Source: an uncultured euryarchaeote (GTDB taxonomy: Archaea; Thermoplasmatota; Poseidoniia; Poseidoniales; Poseidoniaceae). From it: 46,649 nt of DNA. Positions within the stretch are counted from its first letter, which is position 1. The number at the start of each line of letters is the position of its first letter. The stretch lies in assembly GCA_937911345.1 (NCBI GenBank), contig CALDPP010000034.1, forward strand, positions 1-46,649, in the 5' to 3' direction. Of the stretch, positions 36,453-45,784 are shown one piece after another. The translations under genes were made by a program, and so were the position numbers. Under the pieces are notes generated by a model. That model ran no database searches and had not been told where the DNA came from. It saw nothing but the letters and a program-made list of their open reading frames with translations.

Positions 36453-37376
36453 ATGACAATGAACAAACCATCAGGAGATACAAGAGTCCTCTATGAAGGC
36501 AAAACAGTAAGGTCGTCTGCACCATCTCGAAAGAAGCTAGCCGGTCAAGCAGGATCGGGTTCCGATATTCCAAAGGATGCCATACCAACAGTCGAAATGC
36601 CGACGTTTATTGAAAGCCTACTTGGTGGTCCTCTTGTTCCTAAGACAAAATTCCTACCGCCAGATCGGATGGTACAAAACCTCCAACTTGCGGTGTATGG
36701 TGTATTGGTTGCGCTTTCATTGCTAACATACATGGTATCGCCCCCTGAAGGAACTCTATGGTACATGATTACTGGAAGTTTGACAATTTCATTCATAATG
36801 CAGATTACCATAATTGTAATCGCTGCAGGAACAGGATTCTGGGGAACAATGCAAAGAGATGGCAGATTTACCCTAATCAGTAATCTAATGTTTATCCTTG
36901 CTATCATGAGATTTGCAGCATCAAAAGTTTCTCTAGCAAGTGATCCATTCGAATTACAAGATAGCCCAACTCTACTGAATATACTGGTAGTTAGTTATGC
37001 TGTTTTGTTGGTCATGTATTTTGAGTTAGCTAACGGGGTAATTAGATACTCAATGCTGGATACTAGTATCAGAACAAATGAGGTTTATGTGATGAATCCA
37101 AAGAAGATAGTTGGAAAATATCATCGCTCACTTATTATTAATCCAGTAACTGCTGCAATTTTAGCAATAATCGTTCTTTCTGCAAATACAATTCTTCCAT
37201 TTATCGTGGGTATTTTCTCATCTGATACGGCGACTAGGATGGAAGAATCTGTGGAGCTAATTTCAGTTTACGGAGTCGCTCTTGGCTCGTTCTTTGTTTT
37301 CTGCGTGGTTGGAGGGCTATTTGCGCTAAACCTGCCTAATCATCTTCAGAAATTTAGAGAAAAGCGAGCGGAATAA
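36453..37376 (+). CDS. Hypothetical polytopic membrane protein
   Basis: Multiple hydrophobic segments; co-directional with MoxR/DUF58 genes. Confidence 0.6.
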   Translation: MTMNKPSGDTRVLYEGKTVRSSAPSRKKLAGQAGSGSDIPKDAIPTVEMPTFIESLLGGPLVPKTKFLPPDRMVQNLQLAVYGVLVALSLLTYMVSPPEGTLWYMITGSLTISFIMQITIIVIAAGTGFWGTMQRDGRFTLISNLMFILAIMRFAASKVSLASDPFELQDSPTLLNILVVSYAVLLVMYFELANGVIRYSMLDTSIRTNEVYVMNPKKIVGKYHRSLIINPVTAAILAIIVLSANTILPFIVGIFSSDTATRMEESVELISVYGVALGSFFVFCVVGGLFALNLPNHLQKFREKRAE

Positions 37377-37377
37377 T

Positions 37378-38697
37378 CTACGCCTTAGATTTCTCAAAAA
37401 CAACCTTTGACAAAGAATTCATTAGATGTTTTATGTCATCAGTGTTACAGACATATTGGATTGAGAACTCCGTCGAATCTAGATATGATAATTCTGTGTC
37501 TATCGAATTCATTTTCGACATTCTATCATCAATAATTTCTCTCTTATTTGTTCCGATGAAGGAAATCAAGCAAGAATAATACTCGATATTCGCTATTGGT
37601 AGATTTTTTTCAATTACTCGTTCTGTAGAAGACAATTCTTGCTGGGAGACCACGAAATCAACCTTTGAGGGGCTAGATTTCACAGACCAACAAGTAATAT
37701 TTTCCTGATCTAATTGAATTAATATTTGTCCTAATACTTTAGTTTGATTTGCGATGTCACCAATCTCTGCGGTAATTTTTGCAACACTTCTCATACATCC
37801 GATTGCTTTTAGATGATTTGATTGCATAATATTTGGGCCAATAACAGTTGGCGCATTATCAACAGATGCAGAATGCAGATTTCTAATTTCTATAGGGATG
37901 CCATAATCTTTGACAGGAATCATGGTTGTATGATGAATTACTGGTGCATCAACTCTCGATAATTCTCTCGCCTCATCATAACCAAGGTAAGGTATCGGTT
38001 TTGAATCAACTCCCCATCTAGGATTTATCGATAAAACACCTTCAACATCTTTCCATAGAATCAGCTTTTTGGCGTCCAAAATTCGAGCGATTGCAGCAGC
38101 AGTATGGTCACTACCGCCCCTGCTAAGTAGAGCTAAATTCCCGTCTATCCCTTCACCGAACCAACCCGTAATTACTGGAATACCTCTAAATGCCGAATGA
38201 TCAAGTCTTTCAACTGATTTTTCAATATCAACATTGGTTGCTGTGTCTGTTCCATCCAGGCAAATTCCAACATCCTCGGATCCAACAGCATTGGCATCAA
38301 GACCTTGTTTTCTCAATTCATTAGCTACTACGAGTGCAGAAAGCCTTTCTCCAGCGGCCAGTAGCGTATTGACGTCAACAGAACTGTCAGGATCTTTAGA
38401 GAGATTGAATAGCGATTTATCTATGCCGTTTAGTACCTTATTGAATTTATCAGCAAATATAGATTGATCAATTTTTGGCGAAAATCTAAGATGTTGTTTT
38501 CGAAGGTCTGATACCAATTTTGTTGCGTATCTTGGTTCATTCGCAGCTCTAAGTAATCGGTCTGTAGTGCCCCAAAGCGCAGAGACAACAACAACGATCT
38601 TACTTGCTTGTGACTTAATTATTCTAGAGATGCTATCAAGATCGGATGAATCTCTTAGGCAGGAGCCGCCAAATTTGTGAATAACAACATCATTCAT
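37378..38697 (-). CDS. Aspartate kinase
   Basis: MNDVVIHKFGGSCLRDSSDLDSI, VVSALWGTTDRLL, LLAAGERLSALVVANEL, LLSRGGSDHTAAAIARIL; C-terminal ACT-like region. Track start is 38709; Met at 38697 preferred. Confidence 0.88.
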   Translation of the reverse strand: MNDVVIHKFGGSCLRDSSDLDSISRIIKSQASKIVVVVSALWGTTDRLLRAANEPRYATKLVSDLRKQHLRFSPKIDQSIFADKFNKVLNGIDKSLFNLSKDPDSSVDVNTLLAAGERLSALVVANELRKQGLDANAVGSEDVGICLDGTDTATNVDIEKSVERLDHSAFRGIPVITGWFGEGIDGNLALLSRGGSDHTAAAIARILDAKKLILWKDVEGVLSINPRWGVDSKPIPYLGYDEARELSRVDAPVIHHTTMIPVKDYGIPIEIRNLHSASVDNAPTVIGPNIMQSNHLKAIGCMRSVAKITAEIGDIANQTKVLGQILIQLDQENITCWSVKSSPSKVDFVVSQQELSSTERVIEKNLPIANIEYYSCLISFIGTNKREIIDDRMSKMNSIDTELSYLDSTEFSIQYVCNTDDIKHLMNSLSKVVFEKSKA

Positions 38698-39772
38698 TGT
38701 AAAATCCACCCCTAATTGCTAAATCAGTTATGACAAACTTGGCCATTGCTTCAACAACAGCCACGGCTCTTGGAGCAAGCACTGGATCGTGCCTACCCTT
38801 AACTCTCAATGGTTCTTGTTGGTTAGTCTCTAGGTTGAGTGTTACTTGCTCTTTTGGAATGCTTGATGGGGGCTTAAAAGCAATTTTACACAATAAATCC
38901 GAGCCTGTAGATAAACCAGCCAAAGCGCCATCCGGTTTTTCTCCAAGTAGTACAGGATTTTCCTTATTACCTCCCCATGGGCTATTGTGCTCACTTCCAG
39001 TCATCCCCACAACAGAGAAGCCCTTGCCAAACTCGACCCCTCTCGCAGCAGGGACTGACATCATGGCTCTTGCCAAATACGGTTCAATGCCATCAAACCA
39101 CGGCTCGCCAATTCCAATAGGCATTCCAGAGATTTGTAATTCGACTTCGCTGCCAATTGAGTCTTGATTCATCCTACTATTTTCGACAATTTTAATCATC
39201 TTTTCAGCCGATACAGGATCTCTACACCTAATCTCTCGACATGCATTATTTGCCCATTTCGGCGGACATTCGGATATTTGTGGTGAAGTGATTTCGCCAA
39301 TAGACGAAACATGAGCATTAACGCTAATTTTGAGTTCTTCAATAATTGGTGTAATTATCGCTGCTGCAGCCACAATTGGCGCAGTAAGTCTTGCACTTGA
39401 TGTGCCGCCACCACGCAAATCGGCTTTTCCATCAGTCTTTTTCATCATAACCATATCTTGATGTCCGGGCCTTGGTTGGTTTGGTAGGAATGAATAATCT
39501 TTTGACTTAGCGTCGCTATTTTGAATGGAGATTTCGATAACCTCACCAGTTGTAGTTGAATTTTCCACGCCAGAGAGCAATTCGACAACATCTGGCTCTT
39601 TGCGCTTACTAGCATACCTGCCTCCTGGTTTGCGTTGATTCATTGCCTCTTGGATTGCATCAGAATTTATTGTAATGCCTTTTGGTACGCCTTCAAGGAA
39701 TGCACCAACCCGGGGGCCATGGCTTGTACCAAACAAGGTAAGTCGGAGGACTCCACCTAGGCTCATCTGCAT
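38690..39772 (-). CDS. aroC: Chorismate synthase
   Basis: LTLFGTSHGPRVGAFLEGVP, MNQRKPGGRYASKRKEPD, RPGHQDMVMMKK, DLRGGGTSSARLTAPIVAAAAI, GRHDPVLAPRAVAVVEAM. Confidence 0.94.
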   Translation of the reverse strand: MQMSLGGVLRLTLFGTSHGPRVGAFLEGVPKGITINSDAIQEAMNQRKPGGRYASKRKEPDVVELLSGVENSTTTGEVIEISIQNSDAKSKDYSFLPNQPRPGHQDMVMMKKTDGKADLRGGGTSSARLTAPIVAAAAIITPIIEELKISVNAHVSSIGEITSPQISECPPKWANNACREIRCRDPVSAEKMIKIVENSRMNQDSIGSEVELQISGMPIGIGEPWFDGIEPYLARAMMSVPAARGVEFGKGFSVVGMTGSEHNSPWGGNKENPVLLGEKPDGALAGLSTGSDLLCKIAFKPPSSIPKEQVTLNLETNQQEPLRVKGRHDPVLAPRAVAVVEAMAKFVITDLAIRGGFYNE

Positions 39773-39822
39773 CAGTATCAGTAAATCCTACAGGCTTTAG
39801 TTCAAGAACCTGCGCAATGTAG

Positions 39823-40719
39823 TTACATTTCTAATTCATCAGAATCCATTGTAAGAAACCTTGTTTCAATGATTTGGTCTTCAGGCATCAATCTTTTCAG
39901 GGTCGATTTTATTCTTTCAGCAGAGGATGACACTAAGGATGGGACAACAATAATCACTGCAGGCCCAGAACCGGACATACCAGAAGACCGTGCACCGTTA
40001 ATGAACGCATCATTGGATATTTTTCTTCCTTGGATGTCGTTAGTGACTGAACACATTGCTCGACCATTGATAGTCAAACAATTTAGCAGTTCACCTTGTT
40101 GTAGAGCAATCAATGCTTTCTCAAATTCGTTAAACAAAGGACCAAAGTCTTCGAGTTGAGGTCTAACTTTTCTTGGTTCTCTTGCGGCAATCAAAACTAT
40201 CCAATCATCAGGATTTAGTCCAGGGCCTTCCATGACAACTCCTTCGCCAATATCTTCAGAATTAGCGTCAATAAGTTTCCAACCTTTAGTTAGACAGGCC
40301 CACGAGTCATCAATCGACCCTGTGATCGAAACTCCAGCAGCTACTTGTGCTTGCGAGGATAAACTGACAATTTCAGCATCACCTAATGTTGTTTGCGTCG
40401 CTTCACATAGTGCCTTAATTGCAGCTACTGAAGTAGCAGCACTAGATTTCAAACCTCTATTAGCGGGTATTTTTGAAGCAACAGCCCAATGAATGGCGTC
40501 TTTCTGCAAGCCATCAGGTAATGGTAATTGATTCTCAACCCATGTGTCGACAACCGAAGTAAGGAGATTGTCAGGATCCTTTAATTCTCTTTTACTTGGT
40601 CTATCGAGCGCTTTTACTATCACTGGCAAATCAAGGGAAATTGCGGCACCATATCCAGTACCGGCAGCATGCAACAAACTACATGCGCCATGAGCTTGTC
40701 CTGTGCCGATTACTGCCAT
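39823..40719 (-). CDS. Archaeal GHMP-type shikimate kinase
   Basis: GTGQAHGACSLLHAAGTGYGAAISLDL, SKIPANRGLKSSAATSVAAIKAL, GARSSGMSGSGPAVIIV; placed next to aroC and DHQ synthase II. Confidence 0.87.
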   Translation of the reverse strand: MAVIGTGQAHGACSLLHAAGTGYGAAISLDLPVIVKALDRPSKRELKDPDNLLTSVVDTWVENQLPLPDGLQKDAIHWAVASKIPANRGLKSSAATSVAAIKALCEATQTTLGDAEIVSLSSQAQVAAGVSITGSIDDSWACLTKGWKLIDANSEDIGEGVVMEGPGLNPDDWIVLIAAREPRKVRPQLEDFGPLFNEFEKALIALQQGELLNCLTINGRAMCSVTNDIQGRKISNDAFINGARSSGMSGSGPAVIIVVPSLVSSSAERIKSTLKRLMPEDQIIETRFLTMDSDELEM

Positions 40720-40720
40720 T

Positions 40721-41746
40721 TTAGACCTCCCTGGAGTTGATTGAGACCTTATTTCCTATGTGTCTAGAATGGTTTGATTCATGACATAGAATTGTATCAC
40801 CAATTTTTAGTTCAGTCACAGATTTCACCACGCCAACTCGAGATAGGATGCGGACCGTCTCGGCCTGTTGGAGGAATATGGAGTTTGATATTTGATAGTC
40901 ATTTTCCCAATAAATTCGCAAAAATGGGCGTTTTTCAATTTTTAATCGGCCAATAGTTGCACTTCTAGTACTACCATTTTCAGATACTAACATTACATTG
41001 TCACCGGATATTAATTCGGAAAGATATTTTGTCTTACCATCTGCCATCAAGATATACGAATGCGGTGGTCCTGCATTGACTCTAAATGGCCTTGCTGGGA
41101 CAAATTCTGAAACAATTACCTCTCCGTGGACCAAACTCAATGACGATGAACTGGAACCAATCAACATACCTTCTCCTTCGGAGATCAGGCAAACTAAGTC
41201 TATGCAATACCTTTCACCAACACCGCCAGATTCGATATTTGTTATTGTCAATTCAGATAAGTTCAGTTTTTCCAAGGACTCAGTCGTTTGAATACTGTCT
41301 AATGATGAATTCTCTAACCGTTGGGACTTTGCGATACTGCATGCTTGAATTAGATCCACTTCGTTCTCAATTACGATTGCATCTGCACCTTTTTCCAGAG
41401 CAAATGCAATTCCATTTACATCCTTCGCTAAGTTGACAATTACGGCAATTTTGGTACCAGTACCTTCACATTCCGCAATTATATTTTCAACCGGTATCAT
41501 CTTCCAGTTTGAAAAATCAAGTACTATCCATTCAGCCAATCCAATTTTGTTTCTAACTTTTTCATGACTCTTATGGTCATCAATCATGAATGCATATCCT
41601 ACTACGGAGTCATTATGGATTAATTTCTCGTCAATCAAATCGAAATCGCCAGTTAGGTCATTGGTTAGAGTGTAATCGAAGATTTCATTCAATTCCTTTG
41701 GTATGGAATCTACGCGACAATCACACCAAATTTGCAATGTTATCAC
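40721..41746 (-). CDS. 3-dehydroquinate synthase II (archaeal AroB')
   Basis: Internal motifs GVGERYCIDLVCLISEGEGMLIGSSSSSLSLVHGE and RPFRVNAGPPHSYILMADGKTKYLSEL. Confidence 0.87.
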   Translation of the reverse strand: MITLQIWCDCRVDSIPKELNEIFDYTLTNDLTGDFDLIDEKLIHNDSVVGYAFMIDDHKSHEKVRNKIGLAEWIVLDFSNWKMIPVENIIAECEGTGTKIAVIVNLAKDVNGIAFALEKGADAIVIENEVDLIQACSIAKSQRLENSSLDSIQTTESLEKLNLSELTITNIESGGVGERYCIDLVCLISEGEGMLIGSSSSSLSLVHGEVIVSEFVPARPFRVNAGPPHSYILMADGKTKYLSELISGDNVMLVSENGSTRSATIGRLKIEKRPFLRIYWENDYQISNSIFLQQAETVRILSRVGVVKSVTELKIGDTILCHESNHSRHIGNKVSINSREV

Positions 41747-42544
41747 CTACAGGGAGCATTTTTCAATCGCTTCTTTGACACTTACGTTATTATGAACGAT
41801 CATTCCAATCGCTTTACATATGGCAGTAACATCCTGATGGGCAAAAATTTGTCTTCCCATGCAGACTCCTGAACCACCAACTTCAATTGAATTCTTAACC
41901 ATTGTTAGTATCTCTTCACTATTGCCGGTTGAGGGGCCACCAGCGACCAGTAATGGTATCGGTGCAGCGCGACAAATGTTGGAGAAACTTTCTTTGTCAC
42001 CAGTCCATACTGTCTTCACCGCATCGCAGCCCAATTCGAAGGCGATTCTTGCTGCATGAGCGTATCCATTTGTCGAATCATTTTTCATCAAATTTACATT
42101 TTCTCCGCGAACATATATCATACCTAGAACTGGGACCTCATTTAGGTAGGCTTCGGTTGTCACATGCCCCATCCTTTCAAGCATTGCAGGCTCTTTTTTA
42201 CTACCGATGTTAACTTGGCATGATACGCCAACAGCACCTCTCATTATCGCTTCATCAACATCCCCAACAAGCACCTTGTTGCTATTATTTTTCCCGCCAT
42301 GTCTTGTTGAGGCAGAAAGATGAGCAATCATCCTTGTTTTTGTTCCTTGACATAGATGGTTAAACTTGTCAATGACTCCTTTGTGGGCAACTATTACGTT
42401 TACTTCCCCAGCAATTAGAGACCTGATTGTTTGCTCAATATCTCCTAAACCTTCACATGGAAAATCTGTGACTCCATGGTCAATAGGCACCCAAACACCT
42501 CTGCCGTTTGGTAGTATTTCAGCCATGATTTCCTGTTTTCCCAT
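41747..42544 (-). CDS. 2-amino-3,7-dideoxy-D-threo-hept-6-ulosonate synthase (class I aldolase-like AroA')
   Basis: GVWVPIDHGVTDFPCEGL, ELGCDAVKTVWTGD, LLVAGGPSTGNSEEILTMVKNSIEVGGSGVCMGRQIF; position in shikimate operon. Confidence 0.88.
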   Translation of the reverse strand: MGKQEIMAEILPNGRGVWVPIDHGVTDFPCEGLGDIEQTIRSLIAGEVNVIVAHKGVIDKFNHLCQGTKTRMIAHLSASTRHGGKNNSNKVLVGDVDEAIMRGAVGVSCQVNIGSKKEPAMLERMGHVTTEAYLNEVPVLGMIYVRGENVNLMKNDSTNGYAHAARIAFELGCDAVKTVWTGDKESFSNICRAAPIPLLVAGGPSTGNSEEILTMVKNSIEVGGSGVCMGRQIFAHQDVTAICKAIGMIVHNNVSVKEAIEKCSL

Positions 42545-42662
42545 GACTGGCCGATAATCTCCTATTTCTCAATACTTTGCATCATCACATAGTTATCAAA
42601 CAATCTCTTTGCGGTTACAAAAAAATTACTTTTCAACCGATGCTTCAAAAGACTAGTTCCAC

Positions 42663-44525
42663 ATGGGTGTCATGATGGAACCCGTAACCATGGTCGCAAT
42701 GGGCGCCCTTAGTGGCGGCTTTTTGTTTGGAATGTGGTATGTACTCGTTCGTAGCGACGCTAAACTAAACATGCGCCCGGGAATGTCCGCTGAAGGTCTC
42801 AGGCAGGATACTGGAGCGCCAAGTTTCGGAAAGACGAAACAAGAAATTGATCGCAAATTAGCAATTGTTGAGGCACGCCGAAGGAGAGCAGAATTAATAG
42901 AATCAAGGCTTGCAGTACAGGAAGCTGAACTACGGGCAGCCGAAAATGCGAGAAAATTAGCAGAGGAAGCAGAAAAAGAAAGGCTAAGGCGGCAGCAAGA
43001 GAGAATGAGGCTTGAGGAAGAAGAGCGTCAAAGGCGTGAGGCTGAAGAACAGCGAAGGAGAGAGCAAGAAGATTCTGAGCGACAAAGGCTTGAGGAAGAA
43101 GCTAGAATGTCTGAAATGCGTCTTCAAGAGGAAGCGAGGCTTGCTCAGGAACAGGAAGAATTGCGTCAAGCAGAGATGGCCGCTGCTGAAGAACAAAGGC
43201 TTGCTGAACTTGAAGCGGCTAGATTACAAGAGGAAATGGATTCAAGAGCTGCAGCTGAGGCAGCCATGTCTGAGTTGCAAGCAAGACTCTCAAGAGAAGG
43301 TGCGATGACCGGAGATGTGCAAATTTCCTTGATGTGGGAGAATTTCAACGACCTTGATCTTCATGTAGTCTGCCCATCCGGAGAAAGAATTCACGGTGGT
43401 AACAAAAAGTCTGAATGCGGTGGAGAGTTAGACGTAGACGCTAATGTAAGGCCAGAAACCAAGAAGCCTGTTGAAAATGTAGTATGGCCAGGAGTAACAG
43501 CTCCTCCAGGTACTTACCAGGTTTATGTTCATCATTACAAAAAGCACAAGAAGCGTCGAACCAAAGACCCTACAGGATTCCAAATTATAGTCAACAATGT
43601 TGGTGATTACCGAGAATATCATGGTGATTTAACCCATGGTGACCCAATAAAACTAGTCTGTCAGTTTGAAGTCCCTGATAGAGACGAACAGGCAGATTAT
43701 GCTAAGAAAAGTCTTGAGGAGCAGATGCGAATTGAGGCTGAAGAATCTGCTAGATTAGAAGATGAAAGAGAAGCAGAAGAAAGGCAAAGACAAGCCGAAT
43801 TTGCTGAAGCAGAACAGCAAAGACTAGCAGAATTAGAAGCGGCTAGACAACAAGAGGAATTAGAATCGAGACAGGCTGCAGAAACTGCAATGAAAGAACT
43901 TCAAGCAAGACTAGACAGAGAAGGCGCTCGCTCAGGAGATGTTCAAATCTCTCTGATGTGGGACAATTACAATGACCTCGACCTGCACGTTGTCTGTCCA
44001 TCTGGCGAGAGGATACACGGTGGTAACAAGATATCAGAGTGTGGGGGAGAGTTGGATGTTGATGCGAATGTTAGGCCAGAGACCAAGAAACCAGTCGAGA
44101 ACGTTGTATGGGATGATGGAACTGCTCAACCAGGTGAGTATCAAGTATATGTTCACCATTATAAAAAGCACAAGAAACGTCGAACAAAAGATCCAACTAA
44201 ATTCAAGGTTATCGTGAATAATGTCGGTGACTTGTTGGAATTTGATGGAAAACTATCTCACGGCGATCCAATACAGTTAGTCGCCCAATTTGATGTGCCA
44301 ACGATGGAGGAAAGGCAATCCAAGATTGATGCAATCCGTGCTGAGATGAATATATTATCTGGTCAAGAAGAAGTAGTTATTGAAGAAGAATCAGTAATTG
44401 AACCACAATCAGGTACTGAAGAAGACCTTGTCATTGAACAGGAATCAGTTATCGAAGAACAATCCGTCAATTATGAAGAGCCTGAGATAGAAATAAAAAT
44501 TGAAGACGACGAAATGGATATTTGA
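42663..44525 (+). CDS. Membrane-anchored coiled-coil protein with two DUF2135/YfaP-like domains
   Basis: N-terminal TM; E/R/Q-rich coiled coil; duplicated GDVQISLMW(E/D)N(F/Y)NDLDLHVVCPSGERIHGGNK...GELDVDANVRPETKKPVENVVW...YQVYVHHYKKHKKRRTKDPT. Confidence 0.8.
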   Translation: MGVMMEPVTMVAMGALSGGFLFGMWYVLVRSDAKLNMRPGMSAEGLRQDTGAPSFGKTKQEIDRKLAIVEARRRRAELIESRLAVQEAELRAAENARKLAEEAEKERLRRQQERMRLEEEERQRREAEEQRRREQEDSERQRLEEEARMSEMRLQEEARLAQEQEELRQAEMAAAEEQRLAELEAARLQEEMDSRAAAEAAMSELQARLSREGAMTGDVQISLMWENFNDLDLHVVCPSGERIHGGNKKSECGGELDVDANVRPETKKPVENVVWPGVTAPPGTYQVYVHHYKKHKKRRTKDPTGFQIIVNNVGDYREYHGDLTHGDPIKLVCQFEVPDRDEQADYAKKSLEEQMRIEAEESARLEDEREAEERQRQAEFAEAEQQRLAELEAARQQEELESRQAAETAMKELQARLDREGARSGDVQISLMWDNYNDLDLHVVCPSGERIHGGNKISECGGELDVDANVRPETKKPVENVVWDDGTAQPGEYQVYVHHYKKHKKRRTKDPTKFKVIVNNVGDLLEFDGKLSHGDPIQLVAQFDVPTMEERQSKIDAIRAEMNILSGQEEVVIEEESVIEPQSGTEEDLVIEQESVIEEQSVNYEEPEIEIKIEDDEMDI

Positions 44526-45677
44526 TTATGACAAAATGTCAGTTAATCTACCCTCTTGTTTTGCTTTGTTGATCGATCTAGCAATTCTTCTGCCAGTTGA
44601 CATTCTTTCTTCATTAATATCTGAGTAAGGCGATCCTCCAACAAATGGGTTTGAACCTGCTACTATTCTAGCACTTATTTCAAACACTTTGAATTCCAAC
44701 TGGTCAGTCACGATGGTTTCTAAGCAGAAAGGCCCAATCATACCTCTGCTTTCCTCTTCTAGAACAAACGATTCAGCGACTGTTCCTTCTGCCATTTCGA
44801 ATGCTTTTGGAAGTAGGGATTCTCTAATTACAACAGGCTGGTTACCAGTTACCACAAATGATGGTTCCAAACTCATCTCACGAAGGTCTCTTAGCGATCC
44901 TAGTTTGTAGAACTCATCAACATTAGATTCGTCTCTTCTATCCATTGAAAGTAGTTCAAGACGACCTAGATTTTTCCCCGCATGCTTTCCTTTCCCTTGA
45001 ACTTGATATCCATCTTCAGCGATTGGGTCAAAGAAAAAGTGTAGATAATAACGACATCCTAACACATATTCCTGAATTGTGAACTCTTCTTCAATGTCTA
45101 CATTTCTACGAAAATCACGATAGTCTCTAGCGATGAAGTAGCCTCTACCACCCTTAGCACCAGCATACTTTACGATAACTGGGCCGTCTATGTTGTGCGG
45201 GTCTTCGAGTACCTTTGGCATGTCACAGCCACCAGCTTCTAGCCATTCTCTTTGTCTTTGCCTGCTACTTTCCCAGTGTAATATGCCTCTGTTGCCGAAT
45301 GTGGGAACTTGAAGATTCTTGAAATTAGTCGACCCTAAGTACTCAACTAGAGAGCCGTGAGGTATAATTATTACATTGCGCTTTCTAAACCATTCTGCGT
45401 AATCAAGCATTTCTCTGTAGTCTTCTAGCATCAACCATTCATCTGGGTCAGCACCTGGAAATGCTTGGTAAAATTTTCTTCGATTTTCTCCTACAGCGAT
45501 TCCAAGAGTCCTAAAACCCTCTTTCCTTGCACCATGAAGAATCTGTAAAGATGAATGAGATGCGACAACTCCAATGGTTAGATTGTCTAGGTCGTAGTCA
45601 GAAAGCCATGATGCCAGTGTATCAGTGTCTACGCCCATGTCGAGGGGTTTAGTGTCCCCCCTATGAGCATTATGCAC
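44526..45677 (-). CDS. purP: 5-formaminoimidazole-4-carboxamide ribonucleotide synthetase (PurP family, archaeal)
   Basis: TIGVVASHSSLQILHGARKEGFRTLGI, VIIPHGSLVEYLG, VPTFGNRGILHWESSRQRQREWLEAGG, VKYAGAKGGRGYFIA, FEISARIVAGSNPFV. Confidence 0.9.
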   Translation of the reverse strand: MHNAHRGDTKPLDMGVDTDTLASWLSDYDLDNLTIGVVASHSSLQILHGARKEGFRTLGIAVGENRRKFYQAFPGADPDEWLMLEDYREMLDYAEWFRKRNVIIIPHGSLVEYLGSTNFKNLQVPTFGNRGILHWESSRQRQREWLEAGGCDMPKVLEDPHNIDGPVIVKYAGAKGGRGYFIARDYRDFRRNVDIEEEFTIQEYVLGCRYYLHFFFDPIAEDGYQVQGKGKHAGKNLGRLELLSMDRRDESNVDEFYKLGSLRDLREMSLEPSFVVTGNQPVVIRESLLPKAFEMAEGTVAESFVLEEESRGMIGPFCLETIVTDQLEFKVFEISARIVAGSNPFVGGSPYSDINEERMSTGRRIARSINKAKQEGRLTDILS

Positions 45678-45784
45678 CTATTTTAGTTATTGAGACCAAA
45701 ATCACCCAAGGAATAGATTCCAATGATTCATTTTTCCCTAGTATAACAGTGAAAGTTCAAGTCTTTAGTTACAGTCCGATTGGT

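Noticed and set aside
38730-39167. 145-aa plus ORF antisense to aroC
   Set aside because: Shadow of a near-certain aroC.
43012-43308. 98-aa Lys/Arg-rich plus ORF in the coiled-coil gene
   Set aside because: Frame-shifted reading of an E/R/Q-rich coiled-coil sequence.
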